64,000 nt of DNA, taken from positions 785,458 through 849,457 of the forward strand of contig NW_006766888.1 of assembly GCF_000275845.1 (NCBI RefSeq). Reading direction: 5' to 3'. The position numbers and the translations under genes are program-made. Origin of the DNA: Dichomitus squalens LYAD-421 SS1 (taxonomy: Eukaryota > Basidiomycota > Agaricomycetes > Polyporales > Polyporaceae). Shown here piece by piece: positions 31,812-43,694 of this stretch. Under the pieces are notes generated by a model. It was not told the DNA's origin and ran no database searches. It saw only the letters and a list, made by a program, of their open reading frames with translations. Numbering within the stretch: position 1 is the stretch's first letter; each line of letters starts with the position of its first letter.

Positions 31812-33428
31812 CTAACGGGTATAAAAGAGCGGCGTCTGCGAATCGACCGAGGACGTCGAGATCGTCGACGCAAATGAATTCATGCGTGCCCGCTCTGGCA
31901 TGCGCAAATCCGGTGGCGCTTCCCTCGCGGCTGCATCCGCGTCAGTACCCGCATCTGCAACCGTGCTCAGACTTCGCCCCAAGTCGCCCGCATAGACAGG
32001 CGGCTTCTCAGCGGGATCGGCAGACTCGGTGATCGCGACCGAGCCCCGGGGATGTGGGGGCAGATAGAAGGGGGAGATCCCGACCGCCTCTGGGGACGAC
32101 ATGCTGACGCGCTTCCTGCGCTCGAAGATCGGGAGCGATGCGGTGTCCGGGACGAAGCGGCGGGTGGCGAGCAGGAGGACGACGTTGACGACGCCCTGCA
32201 GGTTGAAGACGAAGTCGGAGAAGATCATGACGCGGAAGGAGACGTCGTGCCCGCTGAACGAGTAGAAGCGCGCGATCGTGACGGGGAGCAGCAGGATGGT
32301 GTATGCGACCTGAACGTGGCGGGCGCGGTCAGGATATTGCCTTTCAGGGTGATGCGGATACGTACGGGGTACCACACCATGCGGGTTGCGACCTGCATCA
32401 TCGTGCTGTCGACGATATCGCGGCGGATGGCCAACCGCCATCGTTCGCCATGCGGGACAAAGCGCAATGTCCACTTTCCGCTGGTGCGGACGAGGTTTCC
32501 CCTCACGCGGAGAAGGACGGCCGTGTACAGCACGAACGACAACGCCGCCGAGACAAATTCCTATATCTCTGATTCAGTCTCCACAAACAAGGGCATGGCA
32601 GACGTAGGGCTTACGAAAAAGTACTCTAGGTAGAGCTGTTCCAGTGGGTAGTCGTCAGTGATCCAACACCTACATAAAGTCAGCCGAGAGAACATGTGAG
32701 CAGAGCGAACAGCCTTACCAGAATCCTGATGGGCCGAAGTACGACCCGCGCGCACGAGTCTGGATTGCAAGGGGGCCGATGGCCACAACGAATGCTACCA
32801 GGAACCAGCCGACGCCAAGTAGTACCCACGATAGCACTGCGGTCAAGGCCACCCGTCGCTTGAATAGCAACATGAAAACGTGTAGTGCCAAAGCAAAGGA
32901 CCTACGTCATTTCAAATTTGTTAGTGTCTGCAGCAGGCATTAACAGATCGCCGGACGCACCAAAGGGCCATCCCAACATTGCCGGCCTGCTTGATCCCAC
33001 CCTGGGCAGTGCAAAGGTGCCCTGCTACAACATTGCGATCATTCACCCACTTGCTATTGATGATAGTACCGATGGCTTGTAGGACGTTCGCAACCAAGAG
33101 AGATACGAAGAATGGCATGATGCGCGTCTTCCCCAGCTTGGGGCCATACCATCGCAAAGACTGCAAGCGCAGCACGTCACATTAGTGCTGTGTACGTCGA
33201 CGGCCAGTCCTTTTGGAGGGCTTACCACAATTAGTGGGACTACCGCTACCAAGGAGATAGCACCAGCAACAACAAGGACCTGCAAGGGAGGATTTCGTCA
33301 AGTCAGCACCGCTCGTTTGATCGGCTAATAGTGCGGGGCAGACTCACCGCCACACCGGCCACTTCTGCAGAACCGTAGCTCGTTTGCGCCCCATAGCTCG
33401 CCTCGCTGCCTTGTATGGTAGAGTTCAT
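31812..33428 (-). CDS. Seven-transmembrane G-protein-coupled receptor, Git3/cAMP-receptor-like
   Basis: Start MNSTIQGSEASYGAQTSYGS at 33428 (short extracellular N-terminus with a glycosylation site). Helices in order: VLVVAGAISLVAVVPLIV, then RIMPFFVSLLVANVLQAIGT, an extracellular Cys in HLCTAQGGIKQAGNVGMALW, SFALALHVFMLLFKRR, AVLSWVLLGVGWFLVAFVVA, a loop with FGPSGFWCWITDDYPLEQLY (second Cys), then ISALSFVLYTAVLLRVRGNL and AYTILLLPVTIARFYSFSG, and a last helix near FVFNLQGVVNVVLLLATRR. Long third loop and a Ser-rich cytoplasmic tail of about 110 residues ending TPLFYTR. The WCWITD pattern and paired Cys fit fungal Git3/Gpr1 and Dictyostelium cAR-like receptors, which sense nutrients through G-alpha and cAMP. 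The ligand cannot be inferred. Confidence 0.78.
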
Positions 33429-35455
33429 TTCCAGGTCAGGGTATCCGAGTCTAGTCAGAGCAGTCTAAAAGGCGAGAAAGCAAACAGCTTCAACGCGCTG
33501 CGTCGGAGGTATAAGTCGACCCAGTCGAGGGTACGTGAAAAAGGAAGACGAGGGCAAGCCTCGTAAAAGGAGAGGGGAAAAGGAAGCGGAACACTCTGCG
33601 GCGAGCGCAAGCTCGCTGGAGGGGAGCGGCGTAGGGGAGGAACACGGACGTTCGACCGCAATCTGGACGCATGTCAACGAATATATACAAGAACAATACT
33701 GAAGCTTAGAATCGCGCATCCTAGGCGAGGTACGAGCAGCTTGTCCTTCCCTGATTAGATTCGTGGTGGGCGGCCAACAGGATGCTCGAGATGAACACGA
33801 CCTGGGGAAGCATCTCCGATCAACAAACGCCGGCATTCGTGACAAGCGTGTCACAGCGTGACTCTGCCCCCCTGCGGCCGCAGAACACAACTCCACCTCC
33901 TCGTGCTCCTCTTGTTCGTCGTTCAGAAATGCCCGCTCCTGAGCAACCTGTCGCACATTTCCCCTCGTTTGTGCCCTGAGTTGCCCAGCTACCACCCAAC
34001 CGTTTGTTAAGTTCTCTTATCTCTGCCCGGTACGCCCATTAATAGAGCTCAGCCTCATGCCTGAGAACACTCTCACGCCGTCAACGGATATGCGCCTTCG
34101 ACCTTCCCGCCGGATTTTCTGCCAACATCGCCCCTAGTAACCCCTCTTTCAACGCCTGCACGCCCGCCCCAGAAGCCTCTGCTTACGTCCGATAAAACAA
34201 GGCAATGCGCAAGATAGTTGCTTCATTTCGTGTAGCTTCATCTGCATCTCCTTCAGCAGCACTTGTCAGAAGATGCCCCCCTGTTTCCCGGTCCTCGTCA
34301 TGTCTCGAATGATCAGGTCTGGTAAATGAACCGCAGAAGCGCATCCAGCGTCGCAACCAACGCACTTCGCATCGGAAGCCATAGCGCCTCCAACAGCGCA
34401 TAGGGCCAGTCCTCGACGCCCCTTCGAGATGCTCTCCCGTCATCCATCATCCTAGAAGGCAGGAAGCGCAATGCGAGGACAGATATGAGATATGGGCAGA
34501 CGGGGCGGTGGGCGGGAAGGGAAGTGCGAGGACCGAGAAGGTGAGTACGCTGTTCCGCGTCTGCGCATCTATGATGTCAACTCGAATGAACGTCGAGGGG
34601 CATAGCCTCCGTGAGACCCGTGTCTGGCCCCCTGCTCTGGTTCCTCTCCATCTCATCGTCCTCGAAGAAGAAGAGGAGTGGGGTGGCGGCACGGAACCGC
34701 CCAGAGTGCCAGGCACAGAACGGAAAGCTGAGATATGATTTCGTTGCGGCGCGTAACTTAGGTTTTGGGCCGCGATGATTGATTTTATTGTCCCTGTTAA
34801 TTGTACTGATTGCTACATTTACAGTCTACATGATCGAGGCTATTCAATCGCCCATGATAGTGATCTCTGCTCCAAGGTTTTCGATCCTCCATTTATCGTC
34901 ACAGGTATGTGTTGCGGTCGGGTAGCAGATGCTCGTCGGAAGGGCTTGCAGACGACGCCAACGCAAGATGTTGTTCGTACCCAGATGCTGCGGACGTCCT
35001 CTGTTTCGCGCACTATAAATGAAGGACATCTAGAGCCCTTACTACCATAAATCCCGTATCACCGTTTTGCTGTGGTCCAGTCGTGCGCTTCTCTGATAGG
35101 CCTACTGAAATCTCCAGTCGACGCCCTCACATGTCATCGGGAAGCGCCAACGCCAACGCTACTTCACTCTTTCTGGTTCGCCTTTCACGGCTCTCGAGCG
35201 CAATGGTTGGACTATTTGCGGTTGTGCAAACTCATGATCGTGCGCTGAAAGAGCTCCGGAAACGAGCATCGTAAGCAACGCAGTCACGTTGATCTGTGGT
35301 CCCGATCGATATATTGGTACATAGACTAGGCCACCTTGCTTGGTCGTTCACAGCTGTTTACAGGAGGCTGACCAAACCCCGGAGGATCACAGTGGCCGGA
35401 AGTGCTTACGCGTTGAGGCTCGCCCCGGCTCTGTGGTCGTCGCTGGCGCCACAAC
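33429..35455. other. 2-kb intergenic region
   Basis: Promoter of the receptor (left) and of the gene at 35456 (right). Open frames at 34183-34443 and 34447-34738 are short and compositionally unlike genes. Confidence 0.5.
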
Positions 35456-37145
35456 ATGCCCGCATATGAGCCCGCTTCCCCTGTGCCCTCGCCTCCACAC
35501 CAGCCGAACGTGCTCCTACCTGTGCCTGTCGGACCCCTCGTCGGACCCCTCGCCATGCCCAGTCGACCGGCCGCAGACCCTCCTGCAATCTTCATGGAAT
35601 GGGTCGTGCTGGTAATCATAGCGCTATGCTTGGGTACGATCGCCGTTGTCATATGTCGGCAGCTGTGTGCTGCCTTCGCTAGACGTCGGAGAGATGCAGA
35701 CCGGCGATCCGCCAGGTATTGTGTCAAGACCGCACCGCGCATCCTGATCCTGCCGACGCTCAACGAGAAGGGGCAGTCGTGGTCTACCCTGAAGGTTCCG
35801 ACGGCCCGGTTGAGGACAGCGGCATCTTCTCGCGTAAGGGACTCGGTGCTTTGCAAATCCATCGGAGGGCTTGGACAGTCCGACGCCGGCAAGGTAAGCT
35901 TATGCAGTCTCCAGCAGCTCGTCTCTCACACTCACCCGGTGGTAGCTGGTGCAAGATGCTGATATGACCGACTACACGTACTCGGACAACGTGGGCGCGT
36001 ACGCCAGTCTCCCAAGCTCTCCAGACACGGACCCGGACTTGACGCTACGCCCCCGCCTCCCGCCGTTCCGTGGGCAGTCCAAGCATGAGTGGAACGGCTG
36101 CCGTTCAGAAATCAGGCTCGCCACAGCATCTAGCGTCTCTTCTGTGATCTCCTCGCCTGCGATTCCTGCTATCGTTGTCGAACCGTGTACCGATGTCTTC
36201 CGGGGCATGCCCGAGAGCCTTACGAGCACGAGCATGTACAGCCAGGAGTCGTGGTGCTCGTCGATGTTCGCCTCGCCGACCGACTCGGAGCGAAGCACAC
36301 CGGGGCCTCCGCCGTACACTCCCGGTCTCGGGACTCTTACTCTTGATATAGCCACTACGAAGTTGGACACGGCGGATGCAAGCAGCCAAGGACTGCCAGC
36401 CGGCGACGACTTTCCTCGGATGCCAGGCTCCTTCGAGGCGAGTTACCTTTGCGCGCCTGCTCCTAGCTGGAACGCTCCTCATCAACTCGGAGAGCGCGGA
36501 CATCGCCGAGCTGAGCATCGTAGTTCCTCGAGGAACGTATCAAGTACCTCTAGGGAGACCTTCGTGCTGCCGCGTCCTCATCCTAGGAAGAAGCCGGTCC
36601 ACGAGTCCACCTTATCTCAAGCTCTGGCTTCTGACGCGTGTCTGCTCACTGGGGCTGCTCCGGAACTCGCTCTTGCGACACCGCGCCAATCAACGTATAC
36701 ATCCACTGTTACAGGTGTCGGTCCGGGAATCTCAACTCGACCGTACGCTAGCGCTGCTGATCAAGACGTGGAAGGTGCCCGACTCTTGGCTCTGGAACCT
36801 CAGCGCAAGAGCACCGCGCACCGTGATAGCACTCTGCGCTTCTCAGCCCTGCTCGACGCCTACCGGTGCTCTGTATCTGCAAGAACTCTGTATGCTTCAC
36901 CTGCCTCTCTGGCACCGCCCGGTAACAGAAACACGTTGGACCCACGACTACGTACAATCCTCGACCAGTATCGGGGGCGCGCCCCCTGCGACGACCGCTC
37001 TAGCATTCATCGTGCGCTCGACGGCTGGGTAAACGCAGGGACTTGCAGGGAGGGACCGCGATCGCCTGTCGCGGACTCTTACTGTAGCAGAGGATTGGCC
37101 TACGACCGAAGCGAGGACCACGAACCTGGATACTGCGCCGTGTGA
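35456..37145 (+). CDS. Predicted single-pass membrane protein, Ser/Pro-rich, unknown function
   Basis: Start MPAYEPASPVPSPPHQPNVL, a Pro-rich N-terminus with a small internal repeat (VGPLVGPL), then one strong hydrophobic segment EWVVLVIIALCLGTIAVVI followed by a basic stop-transfer patch (RRRRDADRR). The first exon runs to about 35893 (donor GTAAGC); joining to CTGGTGCAAGATGC after the AG at about 35946 keeps the frame into a 398-codon exon ending at 37145. The distal part is disordered, rich in Ser, Thr, Pro and Tyr, with PPPYTPG near 36310 that could bind WW domains. Another frame overlaps exon 1 (35719-35967), so the splice model is not certain. Not recognised as any family. Confidence 0.5.
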
Positions 37146-37816
37146 CAGCACTTCGCGCTTCGCGTCAACCAACCACTATCAAGAACTTCACGACAAGACA
37201 ACATGGACGTATCGCTTTCGACTTTCAATGCTCGTCAAACAACTCTCTATCTGCTGCACATGTTTTCGCTTTCTCGATGTTCGTCACCGTGACTTCGTCT
37301 GTATCTTGCTTTCTTTCAACGCCCATCTGTCTCGCAATGTGTCAACAAATCCGCCATCGATAGTGTTCAAAGTCTCCTTCTCATGATCGCCGCAGTCTCT
37401 TTCGATGCCATTTTGTCTTCCGCGGGGTTTTTATTGTCATGACTTTCCGCGTCCGCGCTCCCCTCGCTTTCCCTGCTGTGTTAATTTCTCTCGTGCATAG
37501 CACCGTCGTTCATACACAATGATCAAGTCATTCGACCGCTTTGCAAAGCTCACGGAATGTATACGATGATCAAACGCATCGAATGCAGACTATTGATTAT
37601 ACTAGCATGAATTCCACCGCTAGAAAAGGAGTGAAGCAGGACAACATCCTCAGATTAACTACCAGTGTACGATATCCGTCATGACACGTTCGTGACAGAA
37701 GACAGTTGCTACGCTATGCACGAAGGTATCTAACCTCTAGCAATGCGGCAGGATGACCTGCACCCGCAGCGACAAACCGCCGACAAGGGCCCCATAGCCG
37801 TAGAGAGATCTGCTCT
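37146..37816. other. AT-richer 3' region
   Basis: Probable UTRs of two converging genes. No gene seen. Confidence 0.5.
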
Positions 37817-39689
37817 CTACCAATTCCAATCATCGTCGTCGTCCAAGAGGTCTTTGCTCTTGCTCGCCGCGCTCGCGGAATGGGAAGTAGCGGCAGCGTA
37901 GGCTGGAGAGGGTACGAGCGTCGGCGTGAGCAGCGGGCTCTTGCTGTCTGGCACCAAGACGCTGCCCAGCCCGGTCGCGTCGCTGTCGTCGTCGAGAAGG
38001 GAAGAAGCGCTCGGGACAGGGGACGGGCGAGACACGGGCGATGTCGACATGGGCGAGAGGGTGGCGGAGAAGGGGTTAGACATCACTGAGACTCCGGAAG
38101 GTGTTGGGGCGGGGGAGAAGGAGGAAGGCGAGGTGAGAGCGGCGAAGAGAGAGCTTGCGGCATCCGAGATGAGGACCGAGGCACGCTTTTGGCTCTTCGT
38201 GAACCTGGAGAACATTCGGTGCGTCAGCAAGGATAAGAAGACATCGCGCGACCGAGGAGAGGCACAGGTTTCTTGTACGCTCAAAGAGACGAGCAGGGCG
38301 CATATACGCGCGTCGACGCAGTAGAGGACGGGAAACTCGTGAGAGACTGCAAGGAACACTCACGTCTCGCCCTTCTGGATTTCTCCCCACTTCTTCCCTA
38401 CGCTGGTCCCCACACTGCCCATCCACGCCGACGCCAGCGGGCTCGCCAGCGGACCCAGCCCCGGGATCGACGCTGCAGGCGGAAGACCTGCTGCACCCTT
38501 ACTGCTGCCTGCAGGCAGACTCGACCGTTTCGCAGAGGATCGTGTACTCGCGCTGTCGGCCTTCGCAACATCGGGCTCAGGGGATGCGAGCGGGTAGGAT
38601 GATGGGGGCGGGGCGTCGCGGCTCTTGCGCCGGTGCAATTTGGCGGCCTTGAGTGCGCTCGCGGACGAAATCTCAATGGGGCTCTCGATGCCTGTTCCGC
38701 CGTCTACACGTACGGAGGACGAAGACCGGCGGAGAGAAGCTGAATGGTCACTGGAGGGGAGCGACCCAGGTGCGCCCTCGCGCTCGTCCTCTTCAGGCAC
38801 GTCGTCGTACGCGAAGGATGAAGCGGAGGACTGAGAGAGGCGGACGCTAGAGCTCGTGAGCGACGCTGACGTCGCGGATGTGGCGGTCGAGGATACACTC
38901 TGCGTGTTCGCGTGCCAGGACGCTCGGTTTGCTTTCGAGGAGAGGTGCGGGGATGCGGGAGCGGGAGATGTGGAGAGGTCGGAGAGCCCGGCGGCGAGGA
39001 GTCGGCTGACGTCCTTGACTGCGCCAGAGAGGAGCGAGCTCGAGCCAGGATGTGTGAGCTGTTGCGAGTACGCGCGATCCATGCCGCGGCTCACGATGCG
39101 CTCCCATTTGCGCTTGAGCTCGGCGAGCTCGGCTTCGTGTGCGGCGAGCTGGGAGCGGAGCTCGAGGCATTTAGACTCCTTCTGCGCTATGAATCGGAGG
39201 AGGTCCGCGTGTCTGCAAGAATGGGCACGCAAAAGGGATGACTCGCAAAGTTAGGAGAAGTGCAGAGAGATGGATGTTGGAGGGTAGGACGTACTTCTCA
39301 GTCAGTGTGAGCGGAGGACGTTCCGTCAGCGGACTACCGACCGCCTCCACCTCCGCCATTGGTAAACTCCTCCGGTCTCTCTTCAGATTTAATCGTGCAG
39401 GTACATTCTGACTCAACGATGCGGTGCGTCTGAGCGAAGACGGCCCAGCTGCAGTGGCGGTCGGTGAACGCACTTCCCAGCTGGGTGTATGGTCGCTAGG
39501 GTAATACGCAATAGAGGATTGTCTTCTAGAACTGAACTTGCGCGCGCTGGGAGGTGGCGTGGACAGTCCGGAGACAGCGGGAGAAGGGCATGGCGACTCA
39601 GCAGGATACTGAAGGTTGCCGTCGACGAGTTGGAGCGGGCGAGGACCGGGAATAGAAACAGAAGGACTGGGCGGCACAGGCGAGCTCAT
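37817..39689 (-). CDS. DUF4048-type protein with coiled coil and acidic-Trp C-terminus
   Basis: Start MSSPVPPSPSVSIPGPRPLQ at 39689. Three main exons separated by introns near 39250 and 38350. The N-terminus is Ser/Pro-rich. A conserved core PPLTLTEK-HADLLRFIAQKE is followed by a short coiled coil (LELRSQLAAHEAELAELKRK) and then long Ser/Ala-rich disordered sequence with PLASPLASAWMGSVG. The last exon holds RASVLISDAASSLFAALTSP and ends SKDLLDDDDDWNW. The core is what I associate with the fungal DUF4048 family of unknown role. The acidic WNW end resembles tryptophan motifs that bind the delta subunit of COPI coat in Dsl1 and some ArfGAPs, suggesting a Golgi link; this is inference. Confidence 0.6.
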
Positions 39690-40225
39690 GTTGACATTAG
39701 ATACGTAAGGAATGTCCGACGGCTTTGTTCATGCAGATGCAGTAGAATGGACGATTGCCAAGTGAGCGACAGAGTGGCTGACGGTGAAAGAGCCTGCGCG
39801 CAGACGAGTGTTGGGGACAGAGAAGGAACTCGAGTCTCGACCGGTTGGTGGCGACGGGTCCAACGGCGCGTATGATGTATTCCTTAGCCGAAGCGCAACC
39901 AAGTCAATTGCTCTATCACTAGCACTCTTCAGTGCGTGCTTTGTGCAGCGGCACATATGCACACATTCTCATATTGTATTCTACCCTTCTCTTGAGAACT
40001 GGATACCAAGAGGTTGGAGAACGAGGCGGACGGCTGATCGCGCATCCCGCTGAACATTGCACGATTGACGTAGGACACCGCACATGCACACATGGAGATT
40101 GGCACAGCGGATGGGAAGGTATGGATGCGAGATTCTTGCAGAAAGGCATGGTGGTGGCGAAGTCTCTATTAGTCCGCTACTGTGACCATGGCGCGACAGC
40201 AAGTGGGATAACAGCAATAGTGGGA
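39690..40225. other. Short intergenic region
   Basis: Spacer between two minus-strand genes: promoter of the DUF4048 gene and 3' end of the ATP synthase k gene. Nothing else seen. Confidence 0.5.
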
Positions 40226-40664
40226 TCAGTGCTTCGACTCCTTCTCCGCGTCTGCGACGAATTTGCGGATGCTGTCGATCCTGATCAGTTGCCGACAGTC
40301 CGTTCTGTTTTCTACAAAGTGACATGGGCACGTACAATTCTTCCTCCTCCCTGCAGAAGAATCCCCAGTAAGAACGGGCGAGGAATCTGGTCAATGTCCT
40401 ATTCTCACACGCAGAAGTTGGCGCGACGTACTTTGAGCTGGCATCAATCTTGACCGAGTCCTTCACCTGTTCCAAGGTGGGCTTCGCTGCCGGAGCGTCC
40501 TTCTTGCCGCCGCTCGTGGCGAGCAGGGAGAGCCCTACCGTGCCAAAGATGGTGCCGAGGGCAAGGTACTCGTTTTTGATGGCACGGCCAAGGATAACGC
40601 TACAATTAGCAAGATTACAAGGCAGCCCAACGATAGAGATTACTGTGAGGACGCACTAAGACAT
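40226..40664 (-). CDS. ATP19: ATP synthase subunit k, mitochondrial (Atp19-like)
   Basis: Small dimerisation-associated subunit of the inner-membrane F1Fo ATP synthase. Four exons give an 81-residue protein: ATG at 40662-40664 plus MSY; then VILGRAIKNEYLALGTIFGT, a helix VGLSLLATSGG, and KPTLEQVKDSVKIDASS; then a 15-nt exon (about 40336-40350) adding EEEE; then LIDSIRKFVADAEKESKH with stop TGA at 40226-40228. All introns have GT and AG, and the frame is kept through each. The pattern of GRAIKNEYLALGT, one helix, charged linker and FVADAEKE end fits fungal Atp19. It lies alone, upstream of the DUF4048 gene on the same strand. Confidence 0.82.
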
Positions 40665-41197
40665 GACGGTGGTGGGATGGTCGTTTCCGCTGGCGACCTC
40701 AATACACTCAAAAGGCTCGTGCCGGAAGTTCCCGGCAGAGGGCGCTTCCATACTACTTACATAAGGACATTCACCACCAGACACATCGCGAGCGAGTCGG
40801 AGAAGCTCGCTCACGAGCCCTGGCATTGAGTGGTCATGAGGAAGGCGTGACACAGCCAATAAATTGTGAACGACAAGATGACGAGCCACATCCCATGGTC
40901 AAGTAAGTGCATCGAGTATCCTCCTTAATGGACCCAAATGCTACTACTCTCACCGTATACCCCAGATGGAGTCGTCTCGATCATCACATTCAAAGTACTT
41001 CTGTCTGTTTGACACGGACATTCAGTGAAGGGGTGACTGCTGTAAAGGAAGACTAATTCGGGCAGACGTTCAACTTCAGCTACGAGCTCTCCCCGTCCAC
41101 TCCTCGACCCCCGTGGTTTGCTGGATTAACCACGAGTCACATCTCTACCGAACGCTCCCACATCTTAGCCTGGACAGTCTATCTCACAGTACTGGGT
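40665..41197. other. Divergent promoter region
   Basis: Between the start codons of the ATP synthase k gene (leftward) and the MFS gene (rightward). A 77-codon frame at 40656-40889 overlaps the k start and is not supported. Confidence 0.5.
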
Positions 41198-43694
41198 ATG
41201 GAGTACCTCGAAGACGATGGGAAATTGGCATTCCAGAAGACCGAAGAATCAGTCCTCGACGCCGACACAGAACCCAATCCTACGGGTGCCATCCTCTATC
41301 ATTCGGAAGGCAGTAGGGCCGACAACAGCGCCGAGTCGGACGTCTTCTTGGTGGGTTTCGAAAAGTGTGACGACATTGACCCTCGGGTGAGTCGGCGTCC
41401 CTGCCAGCTGTGAGCCGGCTACCACTGAATTCTCCTAGAAATGGTCCAAATGGTACCTGCACTACGTGACATGCGTTGCAGTAACCTTGACCTCCTACGC
41501 GTGAGTTTAGCCACTGTACAGTAGAACATACCTGATCCCATTGTTCACAATACGCAGCATGATATCCTCCACTATACCAACGGCATTCGCGCAGGAGATG
41601 GCCACCGAGCTGAAACTGAACTCATGGTCGGTTGACCTAGCCATCTCGCACTACGAGATCTGCTTTTGTGCCGGACCACTCATATGGGGGCCGTTGTCGG
41701 ACAAGGTGAGCTCGATAGTATTGTATGACAGGTTTGGTAACGAACTTGGCCCAGTTTGGTAGGAGGCGGGTCCTGCTATTGTGTGTCAACGGTCTGGCGG
41801 TGAGCAGTACGTCCTTCCCAGTTCTCCCGCACTTCAACTTGATACTTTCCAGCTGTTGCACATGGGCTGTGCGTTATCCCAAAGTGCGGGGGCGGCGACC
41901 TTCGTAAGGATACTGGCTGGCCTCTTCGCTTCTGGTTTGCTCCCTGTCTCAGGGTAAGTCAGTTGTATTACGGTGCTGGTGTACTAGTGCACACATGTGC
42001 TGACATAGGTTTTCAGGGCGATTGTCGCAGACATGTTTGTTTTCATGCGTGCGCTGGAAGCTTAAGCATTGCATGCTGACGAACAACATTAGTTGGGATC
42101 TTCAAGCTGAGGAACAGAGGCTGGCCGCCTTTGTCTTCCCATTTGCCACTCCACAGGGGTTCGTCTCTGCTGAGATCGTATCTTGGGTCTTATTCAGCTT
42201 ACATCTACCTTCAGCGGACCCTCTCTGGGCGCAATGATGGCTATGTCAGGTATAGGCTGGCGTGGTATCTTTTGGGTTTCAGCCATATTCGTGCGTATGA
42301 CTTGTGCAGTACGAAGGCAACACCTCTCATTTACAGGCGTCAAACCTTCCCATCATTGCAGGGAGGTGTTTTCGCAGCTCTGATAGCTGCAACACTACCA
42401 GAAACCCACAGGTTCGTCTTAGGTACACATGGAATCGGTCGATAGCTTAAAGCTTACCATTCCTAATTAGACCTACAATCCTTGTGCGACACGCTAGCAT
42501 GTTGCGATTGGATACTCGCGACGATCGATATCGTGCTCCGCTTGAGCTAGCACCGGAGAGTAAGGTCCGCATACTTGCCATGCTAACCCATGAGCCTGTC
42601 CTTATCTTATTATCCCTATACTTCTCTGTGAGTGTCCCGATTCTAGATCTCCTGCACATTATTCATGTTACACATAGTCCGTGGTCGCTTGTCTGAATAT
42701 ATTCTTCGAAGCGCTGGTCATTGCGTCGGCAAAGTTTACTCCCATTACCGCAAGAGGTATGTCCAAAATCATATTTCGAAGCTGTTCTGAGTCTCGTGCA
42801 CGCTTAGCTCTGGCCTCCCCAACGGTCTTGATGGGCGCCCTTATTGGGACCATCCTCGTAGGTCGTCATTTGTTGCATACAATGCAGTGGATAGTCAGCC
42901 TGAACCTTGAACAACCAGTATGAGCTCGTGTTGCGGCCTTGGTTCTACCTACGTAGAATCTGTAGGTACTCCCACGAATGTGTTCCTCCTGAACAGCGGC
43001 TCGCGATGGCCATCGGTGCTACGCCGTTTGTTGCAATGGGTGTTTTCTGGTTCGGGTATGTCACCGTGCCGTAGCCTAGATGAACCATGTTGACGAACCG
43101 CCCATCCAATAGGTGGACTCTGTTCCCTGGTATCAGCCTTGCTGCACCTTTATTTGCGGCCTTGTTCATAGGAATATCCTCCTATTGGCTGATGGTCGGT
43201 CCTATCACATTGCTTCTGTATGATTCTGCCTTAACGTGCATTCACCCTCACACAGTTTGTAATTCTTGCCTACATCATCGGTCTGTGCCGCTATCTTCTA
43301 GCGTTGTCATTCAGCTCCATTGATCTGCATATCATGTGCACAGACGTCTATACAAACATCACTGCAACCGCCCTCGGGTGTTGCATCGCTGCCAGTAACT
43401 TATTCCCAGCTGTGTTACCTGTAAGCGCGCCTCCTTGCTTAACAATACTAGCGCGCCGGCTAAGCTCGCCTCAGGTCATCTGTCCCCACATATTCCGCGT
43501 TCTTGGATTGCATTGGGCGTCGAGTCTGTCGGGCTGCCTCATGATCGCCACCATTGCTTTTCCTCTTGTCTTGATGAGGTAAGCAGATCTTCATCCTCCA
43601 GAGTTTAACACTGCCGGATCTCAAGGGCTTGACATGCTTCATGCCTAGGTATGGGTCAACCTTGCGTGCAAAGTCCAGATATGCGCGGCAGTAG
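41198..43694 (+). CDS. MFS transporter, drug:H+ antiporter-like
   Basis: Start MEYLEDDGKLAFQKTEESVL; long polar N-terminus, then many short exons. Family marks: DPR-KWSKWYLHYVTCVAVTL (entry to helix 1), SMISSTIPTAFAQEMA, the A motif GPLSDK-FGRRRVLLL (interrupted by an intron), ILAGLFASGLLPVSG-AIVADM, then GPSLGAMMAMSGIGWRGIFW and ALIAATLPETHRPTILVRHA, DDRYRAPLELAPESK, second-half helices near 42560-43200 and the end GLHWASSLSGCLMIATIAFP with RYGSTLRAKSRYARQ. Stop TAG at 43692-43694. This layout is typical of fungal multidrug or small-molecule exporters. Some joints (near 42050 and 42850-42950) do not resolve cleanly by eye, so exon errors or partial decay are possible, but both ends are intact. 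Confidence 0.8.

Noticed and set aside
41198..43694. Reading the MFS gene as a pseudogene
   Set aside because: Simple frames look broken, but splicing out short introns restores GPSLGAMM...GWRGIFWVSAIF and both ends are intact, so I keep it as a gene with uncertain exons.
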